Source of the DNA: an uncultured Verrucomicrobiota bacterium
GTDB lineage: Bacteria; Verrucomicrobiota; Verrucomicrobiia; Palsa-1439
Assembly: GCA_903825435.1 (NCBI GenBank)
Contig: CAIKAP010000117.1
Span: forward strand, 1 to 60,018
DNA: 60,018 nucleotides
Reading direction: 5' to 3'
Numbering within the stretch: the stretch's first letter is position 1; every line of letters starts with the position of its first letter. The position numbers and the translations under genes were made by a program. Shown here piece after piece: positions 27,094 to 35,429 of the stretch. The notes beneath the pieces are model-generated. The model had not been told where the DNA came from. It searched no databases and saw only the letters and a list, made by a program, of their open reading frames with translations.

Positions 27094-29085
27094 TCAGAAA
27101 TTGTCTTTCAGTTTCTCCTGTTTCTTTTGTTCCTCAAGCTTCCCTTTTTCTTCCATTGCTCGGTACGCGGCCTTTTGTTCATCAAGGAGTTGTTTAGCTG
27201 CATCTACGTCATAATAAAGAACCATAATGTCATTGAAACTGCCCGGCTCGTTACCCGCCATGAGAATATTTTTACGCCATTGACTAATACTGGTACCATG
27301 ATAACGCTCGAATTTAGAAAGGCCTGTTATTCGGTGGAGTTCTTCTAATCTATTGTCTCCGTTGCTGCTGTCAGCACCGTATTTCGCGTTAAGTGCTTCA
27401 GCAATCTTCGAAAATTCAGACCTTTCAAAAGTTACCGCAGCTCCATAAGAAATCAAACCATCTCCTTTCTTTTTTAGGAGAATCTGTATCACTTTAATGC
27501 TGTCATTCTTCATTGCTTCGGATGGCTTAATTAAAAGTGCATATGCGTTAGCAGGCTCTAGGCTTTCGATTGAAGGTAGAATGAAGGTTTTCCCTTTATA
27601 TGAGACAGTAGGATTTTTTACACCCTTACATAGGGTGCGGAGAGCTTTTATAAAAGGAGACAGATCCGCGCCGCCGCTGTTATTTTCATTGAATTTGTCC
27701 GCCTTGTCTAAGTTTTGCTCGATCTTATCGTATTGAATGGCTTCTTTCTCTCCTATTTCTATGCCCGGCAACCCATAACTCTTCGCCCGAGTTACCACTG
27801 CTCTACAAGCTTCATCAATACCTTCTTTAGTATCGCCAACAACTTCAGCATTTTTTTCTTCATACCACTTTCTGATCTCATCCATAGATGCGCCGAGCGG
27901 GATTCCATACATCGCCTTTTTCAGTTCGATAACTTGCGATGTTGGGAGGGCCATCTCAGCGGCTTCGCTCCGAGCTTTTGCCCTTGCGGTCTCTTTTTCA
28001 GTCTCTTCTTTTGCCTTTGCCGCCGCATCTTTTGCCTTGGCGGCCTCTTTCGCAAACGCTGCGGCCTCTGGGGAATTGTTTACATCTTTGAGGTAAGCGA
28101 CAACTGCTGCCTGATTGGCTTCTCTAGCTTTTTCGATGACATCTCCAAGGCCATCTCCAGTCAAACCTGCGCCATTAGCGACGAAAATCTTTACGACATC
28201 AAGGTGGCCTTTAACTGCCGCGCGTCTAAAAGCATCCAACATGTGTGCGCGGGCTTCTTCCTCGTTGGAACTCACCTCGTGGTCTTTAGCTACAGCGCGG
28301 CATAAAGAGTTCAACCCACCTCCACTCGGAGAACGTTCTAATAATATTTGTACAATCTCTGCATATCCATTTTCGGCTGCCATCTGTAAATCAACTAACG
28401 ATCCACGCGCACCGGCTTCTATAATAAGTGTCTTCAAAGTTTCTGGTTGGTTTTTCTTACACGCTGCACGCACACCAAAACCCGGAGCAGCTCCAGCCTT
28501 CACAAGCATCTTCACGGCTTCTATGTGCCCATTACCGGCTGCTAGGCTCAGTGGAATAGGATCATGCAAAGATTTAGTATCAACCTCAACGTCTACCAAT
28601 TGCTGGATGATATTGGTGCAGCCATTTTCAGCAGCAAAGGCAAGTGGTGTGTATTCCGCGAATTTTTTCACCTCGTTTGAAACGTCGCCGTAGTCGAAAC
28701 GGCGTCCACTTACTTGGCGTACCGTCTTGTTGATAGACGACATATCCTTCTTTAGCAGTTCTGCAAATTGAAGCGCATCACCTTGGCGTGCAGCTTCAAA
28801 AAGCGGAGGAAGAACAACAGATGCTTCCACAGCAGAATCTGTTGTTCTCTTGCGCTGGCTTCTTTTCCCGGAGTCATCTACGGGATTGACCGCTGCCGTG
28901 TTGTTCGTCGCGACCGATTCTGCGGCGGGCGGCTGGGTGTTAGGCTTATTCTGCTTGTTCAATTTCTTATTGATCAAATCCCCCAAGCCTCCGCCAAATT
29001 GAGCATTTGCGTTGCTTGTTTGGTGCAGAAGCATTCCCGCAACAATCAGAGACCAGCAGACATTCATAATGTTTTTGCGTTTCAT
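27094..29085 (-). CDS. secreted ankyrin-repeat protein
   Basis: 663 residues. Signal peptide (about 1-28, ending SNANAQ), then a low-complexity linker. About seven ankyrin repeats span residues 90-330: LPPLFEAARQGDALQFAELL, YTPLAFAAENGCTNIIQQLV, PIPLSLAAGNGHIEAVKMLV, LVDLQMAAENGYAEIVQILL, DAFRRAAVKGHLDVVKIFV. An Ala/Lys/Glu coiled coil (about 340-385) leads into a C-terminal region of about 270 residues I do not recognise. Codon and base use are AT-richer than in neighbouring operons, so recent acquisition is plausible. ATG 29085 is chosen over a TTG five codons upstream. Confidence 0.85.
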   Translation of the reverse strand: MKRKNIMNVCWSLIVAGMLLHQTSNANAQFGGGLGDLINKKLNKQNKPNTQPPAAESVATNNTAAVNPVDDSGKRSQRKRTTDSAVEASVVLPPLFEAARQGDALQFAELLKKDMSSINKTVRQVSGRRFDYGDVSNEVKKFAEYTPLAFAAENGCTNIIQQLVDVEVDTKSLHDPIPLSLAAGNGHIEAVKMLVKAGAAPGFGVRAACKKNQPETLKTLIIEAGARGSLVDLQMAAENGYAEIVQILLERSPSGGGLNSLCRAVAKDHEVSSNEEEARAHMLDAFRRAAVKGHLDVVKIFVANGAGLTGDGLGDVIEKAREANQAAVVAYLKDVNNSPEAAAFAKEAAKAKDAAAKAKEETEKETARAKARSEAAEMALPTSQVIELKKAMYGIPLGASMDEIRKWYEEKNAEVVGDTKEGIDEACRAVVTRAKSYGLPGIEIGEKEAIQYDKIEQNLDKADKFNENNSGGADLSPFIKALRTLCKGVKNPTVSYKGKTFILPSIESLEPANAYALLIKPSEAMKNDSIKVIQILLKKKGDGLISYGAAVTFERSEFSKIAEALNAKYGADSSNGDNRLEELHRITGLSKFERYHGTSISQWRKNILMAGNEPGSFNDIMVLYYDVDAAKQLLDEQKAAYRAMEEKGKLEEQKKQEKLKDNF

Positions 29086-29107
29086 ACTTTTACTTTTCAA
29101 TTCTTAA

Positions 29108-29350
29108 TTATTTGAGCCATCCGGCTTTTTCGGCCTTGGAAACAAGCTCACGAAGTACACTGGCACTGGGAATGCGAGCTTGCCCACGAGCAGCTTGAAG
29201 ACTGTCATCATGCCTTCGCCAAATGAAGCGATAGCCGTTTTCGTCATCACGATCATCGTAATGGTACGTGACGCATTGAAAGCAGAGTTTCCAACCGCCA
29301 TCGGCTGGATATTGAACTTCCTTGTGAACTTCTACGCTTGCACTTGCCAT
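29108..29350 (-). CDS. small conserved-looking protein, unknown
   Basis: 80 residues. ATG is preceded by AGGTGATCAA, a good ribosome site. The sequence is rich in aromatic and charged residues around KLCFQCVTYHYDDRDDENGY and FIWRRHDD, with a CxxC-like pair (CFQC) and a helical end (VLRELVSKAEKAGWLK). The stop lies 22 bp before the ankyrin gene start. Function unknown; another frame over the same bases (29104-29301) is judged a shadow because it lacks a ribosome site. Confidence 0.65.
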   Translation of the reverse strand: MASASVEVHKEVQYPADGGWKLCFQCVTYHYDDRDDENGYRFIWRRHDDSLQAARGQARIPSASVLRELVSKAEKAGWLK

Positions 29351-29423
29351 TTGATCACCTAGTTGTTTGATTTTTATGATGCTTGGTAGTTAATGCACGG
29401 TGCTTACCCGCCGACTGTGTTGC

Positions 29424-30152
29424 TCATTTCGGTGTTTGGGACGGTGTCGGCTGTGGGGCCGGGTTATTACCGTTGGCGTGGCCGCCGCCGGTGTCAACGA
29501 TGATACGGGCGCGTTTCCATGCTTCGATGAAACGTTTGCCGGCGTCGGTGCCGTCGAATTGCAGGACTAAATCGTCGAGGTCGGCCACTTGTTCCATCAT
29601 GTCGGCGGTGTCGGTGTCCACTTCCTTCAACAGCGTGCTGCGGTTGACGATCTGGCCGCGCGGGTTGTTCATGACGTTGCTGAAACTGGTGATGGTGGCG
29701 GTGAGCGCGGCAATCCGGGCGGCGGTCACGCCGCGTCCGTCGGCGCCGGGTTCGTTCTGGACGGCGATGCCGAGATCGCGGATGGCGGTGGCTTTGTCGA
29801 GCAGGTCTTGGTTGCGGAGTTGGACAATCGCGGTCTTGGTCACGTCCACTTTGCCGAGGCTGTCGAGGTTACCGGTCTTCTTGAAGTGATTGGCCAACGC
29901 GCGGGCCAGGATGTAGGCGGCGTCTTCCACGGCGGTTTCGGCTTGGGCTTTGGCATCGCCCGCGCCACCGGTGGCGGAATCGGCCTGCGCGGCTTTCTGT
30001 GTCACGGCGCTGTAATCGGTCTGGAGTTGGGCGAGGTCGGTGCCGAAATCAAGCGGCGGCTGGCCGGTCCAAACGGCGACGTAATCCTTGCTGTTGGCGA
30101 CGTTGATGCAGGCGCCAACCATCTTCAATTGGTTTGCGAGTCGTAGATTCAT
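29424..30152 (-). CDS. hypothetical protein, alpha-helical
   Basis: 242 residues with no signal peptide or membrane segment. A strong ribosome site (GGAGG seven to eight bases before the ATG) supports expression. The sequence is mostly predicted helix (MNLRLANQLKMVGACINVAN, AETAVEDAAYILARALANHF, LRNQDLLDKATAIRDLGIAV) and ends in a Gly/Pro/Asn tail (NGNNPAPQPTPSQTPK). I do not recognise the family. The preceding 500 bp hold tandem repeats and no other gene, and 73 bp separate it from the small protein downstream. Confidence 0.7.
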   Translation of the reverse strand: MNLRLANQLKMVGACINVANSKDYVAVWTGQPPLDFGTDLAQLQTDYSAVTQKAAQADSATGGAGDAKAQAETAVEDAAYILARALANHFKKTGNLDSLGKVDVTKTAIVQLRNQDLLDKATAIRDLGIAVQNEPGADGRGVTAARIAALTATITSFSNVMNNPRGQIVNRSTLLKEVDTDTADMMEQVADLDDLVLQFDGTDAGKRFIEAWKRARIIVDTGGGHANGNNPAPQPTPSQTPK

Positions 30153-30200
30153 GGGTTTTTCCTCCGGTTAGTGGTTTGGTTGATGTTTTCGGCTGAAAAT

Positions 30201-30473
30201 CGTGGTTTTGTGGGTATTTACCGACTTTGCGCGGTCATCTGTCGGCTGTGGCTGGCCGTTTAGGGCGTGTGTAAGGTCATTTATCGGTTGTCGGAGGTCG
30301 TTTATCGGATGTCGAAGGGCATCTGGCGATTGTCGGAACGGATTTAGGGGTTGCGAATGGCGATTCATGGTCAGTTGATGCCCGTCCATCGGTTGAGGAT
30401 GCCAGTTCATCGAATGTCGAAGCCGATTCATCGGCTGTTGATGCGCCTCGATTGAACGACGAAGCGGCTCAAT
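30201..30473 (-). repeat. degenerate 21-bp tandem repeat (about 13 units) that reads as heptapeptides
   Basis: On the minus strand one frame gives successive heptads IEPLRRS, IEAHQQP, MNRLRHS, MNWHPQP, MDGHQLT, MNRHSQP, LNPFRQS, PDALRHP, INDLRQP, INDLTHA, LNGQPQP. Units drift but keep exact 21-bp spacing. The frame can be opened at ATG 30431 (87 residues to 30168) but no ribosome site is seen, so a gene is not claimed. The 520-bp gap 30153-30672 holds this tract and the 8-bp tract below. Confidence 0.8.
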
Positions 30474-30541
30474 TGAATGTCGGTCAGGAGTGGCGAGGAT
30501 CGCCAGAAAGTGTTTGAAGAGCGAACGCCGTTCGGCGTTAG

Positions 30542-30571
30542 GCGCTGGTGCGCTGGTGCGCTGGTGCGCTG
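30542..30571 (+). repeat. 8-bp tandem repeat GCGCTGGT (3 full copies plus a partial)
   Basis: GCGCTGGT at 30542, 30550 and 30558, then GCGCTG at 30566. The unit length is not a multiple of three, so slippage would shift any frame through it. Confidence 0.85.
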
Positions 30572-30672
30572 TTATTGAAGATGAATCCCATCACCGTCAT
30601 CTCATTCCGGATTGGAGGGATAACGGGCGTTTCAGGAAATGTCAATACAGTTCTTGCCCTAGCGCACCCTGC

Positions 30673-31491
30673 CTACTGAAACGTGATGCTCACCGTCTTC
30701 GACGGGTCTTCCATCTGCACGCCGTCCACCTTTAGCTTGGATAACTTCTCCTGCTGATCCGGCGACTTTGTCGAAAGGATCTTCATCGCTTCTGCGTTTC
30801 CGGCAAACTTATCCATCGGCACATCCATCAACACCACCTGACGTTTGCCGTTGCGGAACTGCGCGTTCGTCTCCGCGATGTCGCCATCCACCTCCACGAT
30901 CACCGTCTGGCGCGCCCCCTTCAACGCCGACCCGAACATCGCCGTCATCATCTGCTCCGCCATCGGGTCCGCCGGTTTCACTTCCGTCGCCGCCGGTTTC
31001 GGCCCCGGCACAACCTTCAACACCGGCTTCGCGCCCTTCACAAACTGGAACGTGTACGCCGCCACCGGCGCCGCCTTCTTCTCCGCCGGATCCGGGGCGA
31101 GGTCAGCCTTCGCGCCCGGTACTTTCAACTGCGTGATGTCCTTGAACGCGAACACCGCCCGGTATCCCTTCCACCCCACCGCGTTCGTCACCGTCTGCTG
31201 CGACACCGGCGTGAGCCACTCGCCGCCGATCTGTTCGCAGCGCCCGTCAATCTGTGCCCGGAACATGTTCGCCTTCATCACCGGCGCGCCGGGCGCGTTC
31301 GTCGCACTACCGAGCTGGCCGAGCTGCTGCGTCATGCTCTCCATCACGCCCGTCATCTGCGGCGACATGTAATCCTCAATCGTCACCGTCCCGCTCCCAT
31401 CCTTCTTCACCGAGTACACCGTCTTGCTGTCAAAACACCCGGCGGCCAGACTCAGCGCCGCCAACAATCCTGCCAGTTGAATCAACTTCAT
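30673..31491 (-). CDS. lipoprotein, unknown function
   Basis: 272 residues with a lipoprotein signal (MKLIQLAGLLAALSLAAGC; lipobox LAAGC), so anchored to a membrane. The mature part begins FDSKTVYSVKKDGSGTVTIE, a pattern seen in secreted proteins that bind or sense envelope stress, and has a Lys/Pro/Ala-rich middle. Family not identified. The start at 31491 is chosen over 31497 because AAGGA is then six bases away. Only two bases separate it from the upstream methyltransferase stop, so the two are cotranscribed. Confidence 0.75.
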   Translation of the reverse strand: MKLIQLAGLLAALSLAAGCFDSKTVYSVKKDGSGTVTIEDYMSPQMTGVMESMTQQLGQLGSATNAPGAPVMKANMFRAQIDGRCEQIGGEWLTPVSQQTVTNAVGWKGYRAVFAFKDITQLKVPGAKADLAPDPAEKKAAPVAAYTFQFVKGAKPVLKVVPGPKPAATEVKPADPMAEQMMTAMFGSALKGARQTVIVEVDGDIAETNAQFRNGKRQVVLMDVPMDKFAGNAEAMKILSTKSPDQQEKLSKLKVDGVQMEDPSKTVSITFQ

Positions 31492-31493
31492 CG

Positions 31494-32444
31494 TCATTCC
31501 TTTCTTGCGATCACAATCGAGTTCATCCATTCATCCCGGCGCGCCAGCGTCACACCGAAAAAACCAGCCGCCTCCAAATCCTCCCGCAGCTCCGCCAGCG
31601 TGAACGTCCCGCCGCCTTCCGTCGCGACCAGCATGTTCACCGCGAACAGCGCGCCCGACACCGGCGCCGTCCGCGACCGCTCCATCACGATGTCGCGGAT
31701 CGCGATCCGTCCGCCCGGCACGAGCGCGCGGCGCGCTTTAGCGAACAACGCCCGGTTCTGCGCCCGCGAATTCTGGTGCACAATCGCGCTGACCCAAACC
31801 AAATCCGCGCCACTCGGCAACTTATCCCGGTAAAAATCCCCCGCCACAAATTTCACCGGCAATCCCGCCAACCGCCGACGCGCCAGCGGAATCACCGGCG
31901 ACAAATCGAACAGCGTCGCCGTCGCGCCCGGGTTCGCGCGCAGCAACGCCACCGTCCACGTGCCCGACCCGCCGCCGACATCCAGCAGCTTCCGGCATTT
32001 CAGTCCGCGAACCACGGCGTCGGCACACGCCTCGTTGATGACGTGCATCGCCCCGATGAACGACTCGCGGTCCCCCACGGCGCCCCGCACGCTCGGTTTT
32101 TGTTCCGGTTTTGTTCCGGACCGGACGGTACAAGCCAGTTCCGCCCACCGGCGCAGACAATTCGCCTGGTGCTGGAGCATCGGCAGAGTCTTCTGGACGC
32201 TCACCGCAACGTCGCGCGGCACGGCGTAACGGTCGCCGCGTTTCGACAACAACCGCAACGCCGCCAACGCGTCGAGCAGGATCGCCGTCGCGCGCACGTC
32301 GCACTTCAGCTTCCGCGCCACCTCGCGTGCCGTAAGCGGGCGCAGCGCGAGCGCGGCGAACACGTCGAGTTCCGCCGCCGCGCCGAGAACGCAGGCGGCC
32401 TGGTACTGGCGCATCATCAATTCGAGAATCGAGTCAGGGTTCAT
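31494..32444 (-). CDS. SAM-dependent O-methyltransferase (methyltransferase 2 family)
   Basis: 316 residues with the two-part build of plant-type/bacterial O-methyltransferases: an N-terminal winged-helix dimerisation domain (AAELDVFAALALRPLTAREVAR, TAILLDALAALRLL) and a Rossmann methyltransferase domain with motif I LLDVGGGSGTWTVALL, FDLSPVI, VKFVAGDFYRDKLP and LVPGGRIAIRDIV. The substrate is unknown. Within the linker the residues SGTKPEQ are coded by an exact copy of the 18-bp repeat. It overlaps the L,D-transpeptidase gene upstream by 11 bp. Confidence 0.88.
   Translation of the reverse strand: MNPDSILELMMRQYQAACVLGAAAELDVFAALALRPLTAREVARKLKCDVRATAILLDALAALRLLSKRGDRYAVPRDVAVSVQKTLPMLQHQANCLRRWAELACTVRSGTKPEQKPSVRGAVGDRESFIGAMHVINEACADAVVRGLKCRKLLDVGGGSGTWTVALLRANPGATATLFDLSPVIPLARRRLAGLPVKFVAGDFYRDKLPSGADLVWVSAIVHQNSRAQNRALFAKARRALVPGGRIAIRDIVMERSRTAPVSGALFAVNMLVATEGGGTFTLAELREDLEAAGFFGVTLARRDEWMNSIVIARKE
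32103..32120 (+). repeat. 18-bp dispersed repeat, exact copy 4 (inside the methyltransferase gene)
   Basis: GTTCCGGTTTTGTTCCGG; a third partial box (TTTTTGTTCCGG) overlaps its left end. On the coding strand it reads as SGTKPEQ. Confidence 0.9.
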
Positions 32445-33333
32445 TGATTACCTCCACGGGCGTGCCGATCTCCACCATCCGAGCGAGCCGCTCGGCGTTC
32501 CAGTTCGTCAACCGGAAACAACCGTGCGATTCCGTCCGCCCAATGTCTTCCGGGTGCGGCGTGCCGTGGATACCGTAGCCGGGCTTGTTCAACCCAATCC
32601 ACGCCATGCCGACCGGGTTGTTCGGCCCCGGCGAGATGACGAGCTTGCCGTAGCCTTTCTGCTGCGCGTCGAGTTCGGGGAAATTCACCGGGTCGAACGT
32701 GTAGTTCGGGTTCAACGCCACATTCGCGACCGCCAACGTGCCGACAGGCCGCTTCTCCTGTTTCGCCGCGATGGAACACGGGAAGTGCGCGATGACCCGG
32801 CCCTCGGCATCGAACGCCCGGATAATTTTCTGTCCGAGGAACACGCGCAGCGTCGCCGCCTTGCGCGGCAGCTTCGTGTCGGCGAGCGTGTTCGGCAGTT
32901 TCAACGACGCGCCCACCGCACAGTTCGTCACGTCCGGGTTCAACCGGCGCACGAGCGCCTCCTTGCAGTGGAACCGCTCGGCGAACAGTTCGACGACCGT
33001 CTCGCACGCCATGCGCGACAGCTTTGAGCGTTCGAGCCAGTCTTTCGGGAACGGCCCGAGCTGTACGAGATCGTCGGCGGTGACGGTGCAGTTGGTGTAG
33101 AGCATTTCCGGCGGAAGCTCGGCTGGGATGCAGGCACCGGTCAGTTCGCCGGTGGCGGGCATGTCGTTGGCGAGCTGCCACGCCATCACGGCGGCGCGCG
33201 TCTGCGGGCCGCCGCGTCCGTCAATTGCACCGGGTGAGAAGCCGAAGCGGTCGAGCGTGACCTGCAGGCTCAGCGTCGCGTCGTCAGCGCATACGACAGT
33301 GGCCAGCAAGAAAATGAACGACAACCAGCGCAT
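32434..33333 (-). CDS. L,D-transpeptidase (YkuD) with peptidoglycan-binding domain
   Basis: Periplasmic cell-wall enzyme of 299 residues. Short signal peptide (MRWLSFIFLLATVVCA), an N-terminal PG-binding-1-like domain (LQVTLDRFGFSPGAIDGRGG), a LysM-like stretch (LFAERFHCKEALVRRLNPDV) and the YkuD catalytic domain with YGIHGTPHPEDIGRTESHGC as the active-site block (His then Cys). YkuD enzymes form 3-3 crosslinks or attach proteins to peptidoglycan. Its start overlaps the rmuC stop by one base (TGATG). Confidence 0.93.
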   Translation of the reverse strand: MRWLSFIFLLATVVCADDATLSLQVTLDRFGFSPGAIDGRGGPQTRAAVMAWQLANDMPATGELTGACIPAELPPEMLYTNCTVTADDLVQLGPFPKDWLERSKLSRMACETVVELFAERFHCKEALVRRLNPDVTNCAVGASLKLPNTLADTKLPRKAATLRVFLGQKIIRAFDAEGRVIAHFPCSIAAKQEKRPVGTLAVANVALNPNYTFDPVNFPELDAQQKGYGKLVISPGPNNPVGMAWIGLNKPGYGIHGTPHPEDIGRTESHGCFRLTNWNAERLARMVEIGTPVEVINEP

Positions 33334-34343
33334 CAGGTCAACGACGGCGGGTTCGCCTTGTCGCCGCCCTCGATCTGGGCGAGCTTGGCATCGAGCTTGG
33401 TCAGTGATTTTTCCGAGTCAGCATAGGCGCCGGTGGCGTTGGTGAGGTGTTTGCCGACGAGCCGGAAGTTTTCCTCGAACCGCTCGAAGTCGCCGCGCAA
33501 CCGCTGGAGCGTGACGAGGATTTCGTTGGCGCGCAGCTCGACTTGCAGGCCGCGCAATCCGAGCAGGACCGTCTGGAGATACGCGTAGAAACTGTTCGGC
33601 GAGACCGGGATGACGCGCCGCTGGAGCGCGTAGCTGAACAGTTCGTGCTCTTCACCGGCGTCCTGCTTGATGATGGTCTCGTAGTAAACGTTCTCCGCCG
33701 GGACGTACATCAGCGCGAAGTCGTACGTCCCCTCGTCCGGCAGGATGTACTTCGTCGCGATGGCGTCCACGTGTTTGCGGACGTCCTTCAGGAATTGTTT
33801 GCGCGCGGCGGCGCGGTCGGCGTCATTGGCGGATTCAACGACCCGCCGGAAGTTTTCGTACGGGAACTTGGCGTCAACGGGGACGAGGCGTTCGCCGATG
33901 CAAATGGCGGCGTCCACTTTCTCGCCGCTCTTGAAGGCGTGCTGGAGCCGGTAATGTTCCGGCGGCAGGATCTGCGAGAGGAGATCGCCGAGAAAGAGTT
34001 CGCCCATGCCGCCGCGCAGTTTCGGCGCCCGCATGATATTCACCAACTCCGCCGCCGCTTTGCCAACCTCGTGGATCTGGCCGACTTTCTCGCGGAGATC
34101 GCCGACGACCTTCGCGGCATTGTCGAGACGCGTATTCATCGAGGATGTGGATTGCTGGAGATTTTCCGCAACGGTTTGGCCGAAGGCGTCGATCCGCTGC
34201 TGGAGCGCACTGAGCTGCTGCTGCATTATCAACAGCGATTGGTCTGGTGTTTGAGATCTGTTCCGCTCGCGCAGGAACACCACCAGCACCACCACAACCA
34301 CAGCAAGCGTCAGCACACTAAGAACAATGGCAACAACTTCCAT
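33333..34343 (-). CDS. rmuC: DNA recombination protein RmuC
   Basis: 336 residues. An N-terminal membrane helix (VVAIVLSVLTLAVVVVVLVVF) is followed by a coiled coil (LLIMQQQLSALQQRIDAFGQ onward) and the PD-(D/E)XK-like RmuC nuclease core (LRGGMGELFLGDLLSQILP, VDAAICIGERLVPVDAKFPYEN, YDFALMYVPAENVYYE). RmuC limits recombination between inverted repeats. CTGGCA-18-TAGGCT lies seven bases before the ATG with no Shine-Dalgarno site, another leaderless candidate. It heads a chain with the transpeptidase, methyltransferase and lipoprotein genes through overlaps of 1 and 11 bp and a 2-bp gap. Confidence 0.94.
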   Translation of the reverse strand: MEVVAIVLSVLTLAVVVVVLVVFLRERNRSQTPDQSLLIMQQQLSALQQRIDAFGQTVAENLQQSTSSMNTRLDNAAKVVGDLREKVGQIHEVGKAAAELVNIMRAPKLRGGMGELFLGDLLSQILPPEHYRLQHAFKSGEKVDAAICIGERLVPVDAKFPYENFRRVVESANDADRAAARKQFLKDVRKHVDAIATKYILPDEGTYDFALMYVPAENVYYETIIKQDAGEEHELFSYALQRRVIPVSPNSFYAYLQTVLLGLRGLQVELRANEILVTLQRLRGDFERFEENFRLVGKHLTNATGAYADSEKSLTKLDAKLAQIEGGDKANPPSLT

Positions 34344-34350
34344 GACGGCG

Positions 34351-34380
34351 AGCCTAGCAGCTTGTCGCTTAGCCTGCCAG
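34351..34380 (-). promoter_or_regulatory. promoter for rmuC operon
   Basis: CTGGCA (34380-34375), 18-bp spacer, TAGGCT (34356-34351), seven bases before ATG 34343. Confidence 0.4.
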
Positions 34381-34401
34381 CCGTTTTATGCAACTCACAA
34401 G

Positions 34402-35343
34402 CTACGGTGACTGCATGTTGGCGCTCTGATCCTTCTTCTCCGGCCAGATGAGCGAGGCGACAACGCTCAGCGTGAGCAGGACGGCCACGACGCCGAGCGC
34501 AATGATGGTAGGGATTTCGCACCAATGGCCAAGAATCATCTTGGCGCCGACGAAAACGAGTATCGCCGACAGACCGTAATGGAGGTGGTGAAACAGGTTC
34601 ATCACACCCACCAACGCGAAGTACAGCGAGCGCAGGCCAAGGATGGCGAAAATGTTCGATGTGTACACAATGAACGGGTCGCGCGTTATCGCCAGCACGG
34701 CTGGGATGGAGTCCACGGCGAAGATGAGGTCGGTGGTTTCTGCCACCAACAAGACCACGAAGAGCGGCGTCGCGAATCGTCGGCCTTCCAGCCGCACGAA
34801 AAAGCTTTTGCCGTGGTAGTCCTTCGTCACTGGGTAAAACCGGCGAAATAATTTCAGGACTGGATTGGATTCCGGGTGGATGTCCTCGTCTTTCTTGAAC
34901 GCCATCTTGACGCCGCTGTAAACGAGCACCGCCCCGAAGATGTAGATGATCCAGTGGAACCGGTTGATCAACGCCACGCCCGCCACGATGAAAATCAGCC
35001 GCATGACCACTGCGCCGAGGATGCCCCAGAACAGGACGTCGTGCTGGTGCTGCTTCGGCACGCGGAAGAAGGAGAACAGCAGTAGGAACACAAACAGGTT
35101 ATCCACGCTGAGCGATTCCTCGATGACGTAGCCGGTGAGGAATTCCAGCGCCGGTTGGCGTCCGCGAAGCAACGCGATCAACCCCATGAATCCGAGTGCC
35201 AGTCCGATCCAGATCCCGCTCCACGCCAGCGCCTCCTTGAACTTGATCTCGCGCGACTGACGGTGAAACACGCCGAGGTCGAGTGCCATCACGCCGACCA
35301 CGACCACGCCGAAGATTGTCCACAGCCACGCGTCGTTGCTCAT
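34402..35343 (-). CDS. TerC/Alx family integral membrane protein
   Basis: 313 residues with about eight membrane helices. TerC landmarks: VMALDLGVFHR with the conserved acidic residue, EFLTGYVIEESLSVDNLFVF, PKQHQHDVLFWGILGAVVMR, FATPLFVVLLVAETTDLIFAVDSIPAVLAIT. Family members are linked to tellurium resistance, pH response and manganese export. No yybP-ykoY riboswitch could be made out upstream. The start at 35343 is set by TTGACG-17-CAGAAT ending ten bases before it; a longer upstream frame is not supported. Confidence 0.93.
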   Translation of the reverse strand: MSNDAWLWTIFGVVVVGVMALDLGVFHRQSREIKFKEALAWSGIWIGLALGFMGLIALLRGRQPALEFLTGYVIEESLSVDNLFVFLLLFSFFRVPKQHQHDVLFWGILGAVVMRLIFIVAGVALINRFHWIIYIFGAVLVYSGVKMAFKKDEDIHPESNPVLKLFRRFYPVTKDYHGKSFFVRLEGRRFATPLFVVLLVAETTDLIFAVDSIPAVLAITRDPFIVYTSNIFAILGLRSLYFALVGVMNLFHHLHYGLSAILVFVGAKMILGHWCEIPTIIALGVVAVLLTLSVVASLIWPEKKDQSANMQSP

Positions 35344-35353
35344 GTGCGGCGGC

Positions 35354-35382
35354 ATTCTGCTGGCTCCGCCGCACTGCGTCAA
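35354..35382 (-). promoter_or_regulatory. promoter for the TerC-family gene
   Basis: TTGACG (35382-35377), 17-bp spacer, CAGAAT (35359-35354), ten bases before ATG 35343. Confidence 0.5.
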
Positions 35383-35429
35383 CTTCAACCGGCTGGCATT
35401 GTCGCACCGCCTTTGGTAATCTTCCTGCT

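Noticed and set aside
30168-30431. 87-residue heptad-repeat open frame as a gene
   Set aside because: No ribosome site and the repeat continues upstream of the only ATG; listed as a repeat.
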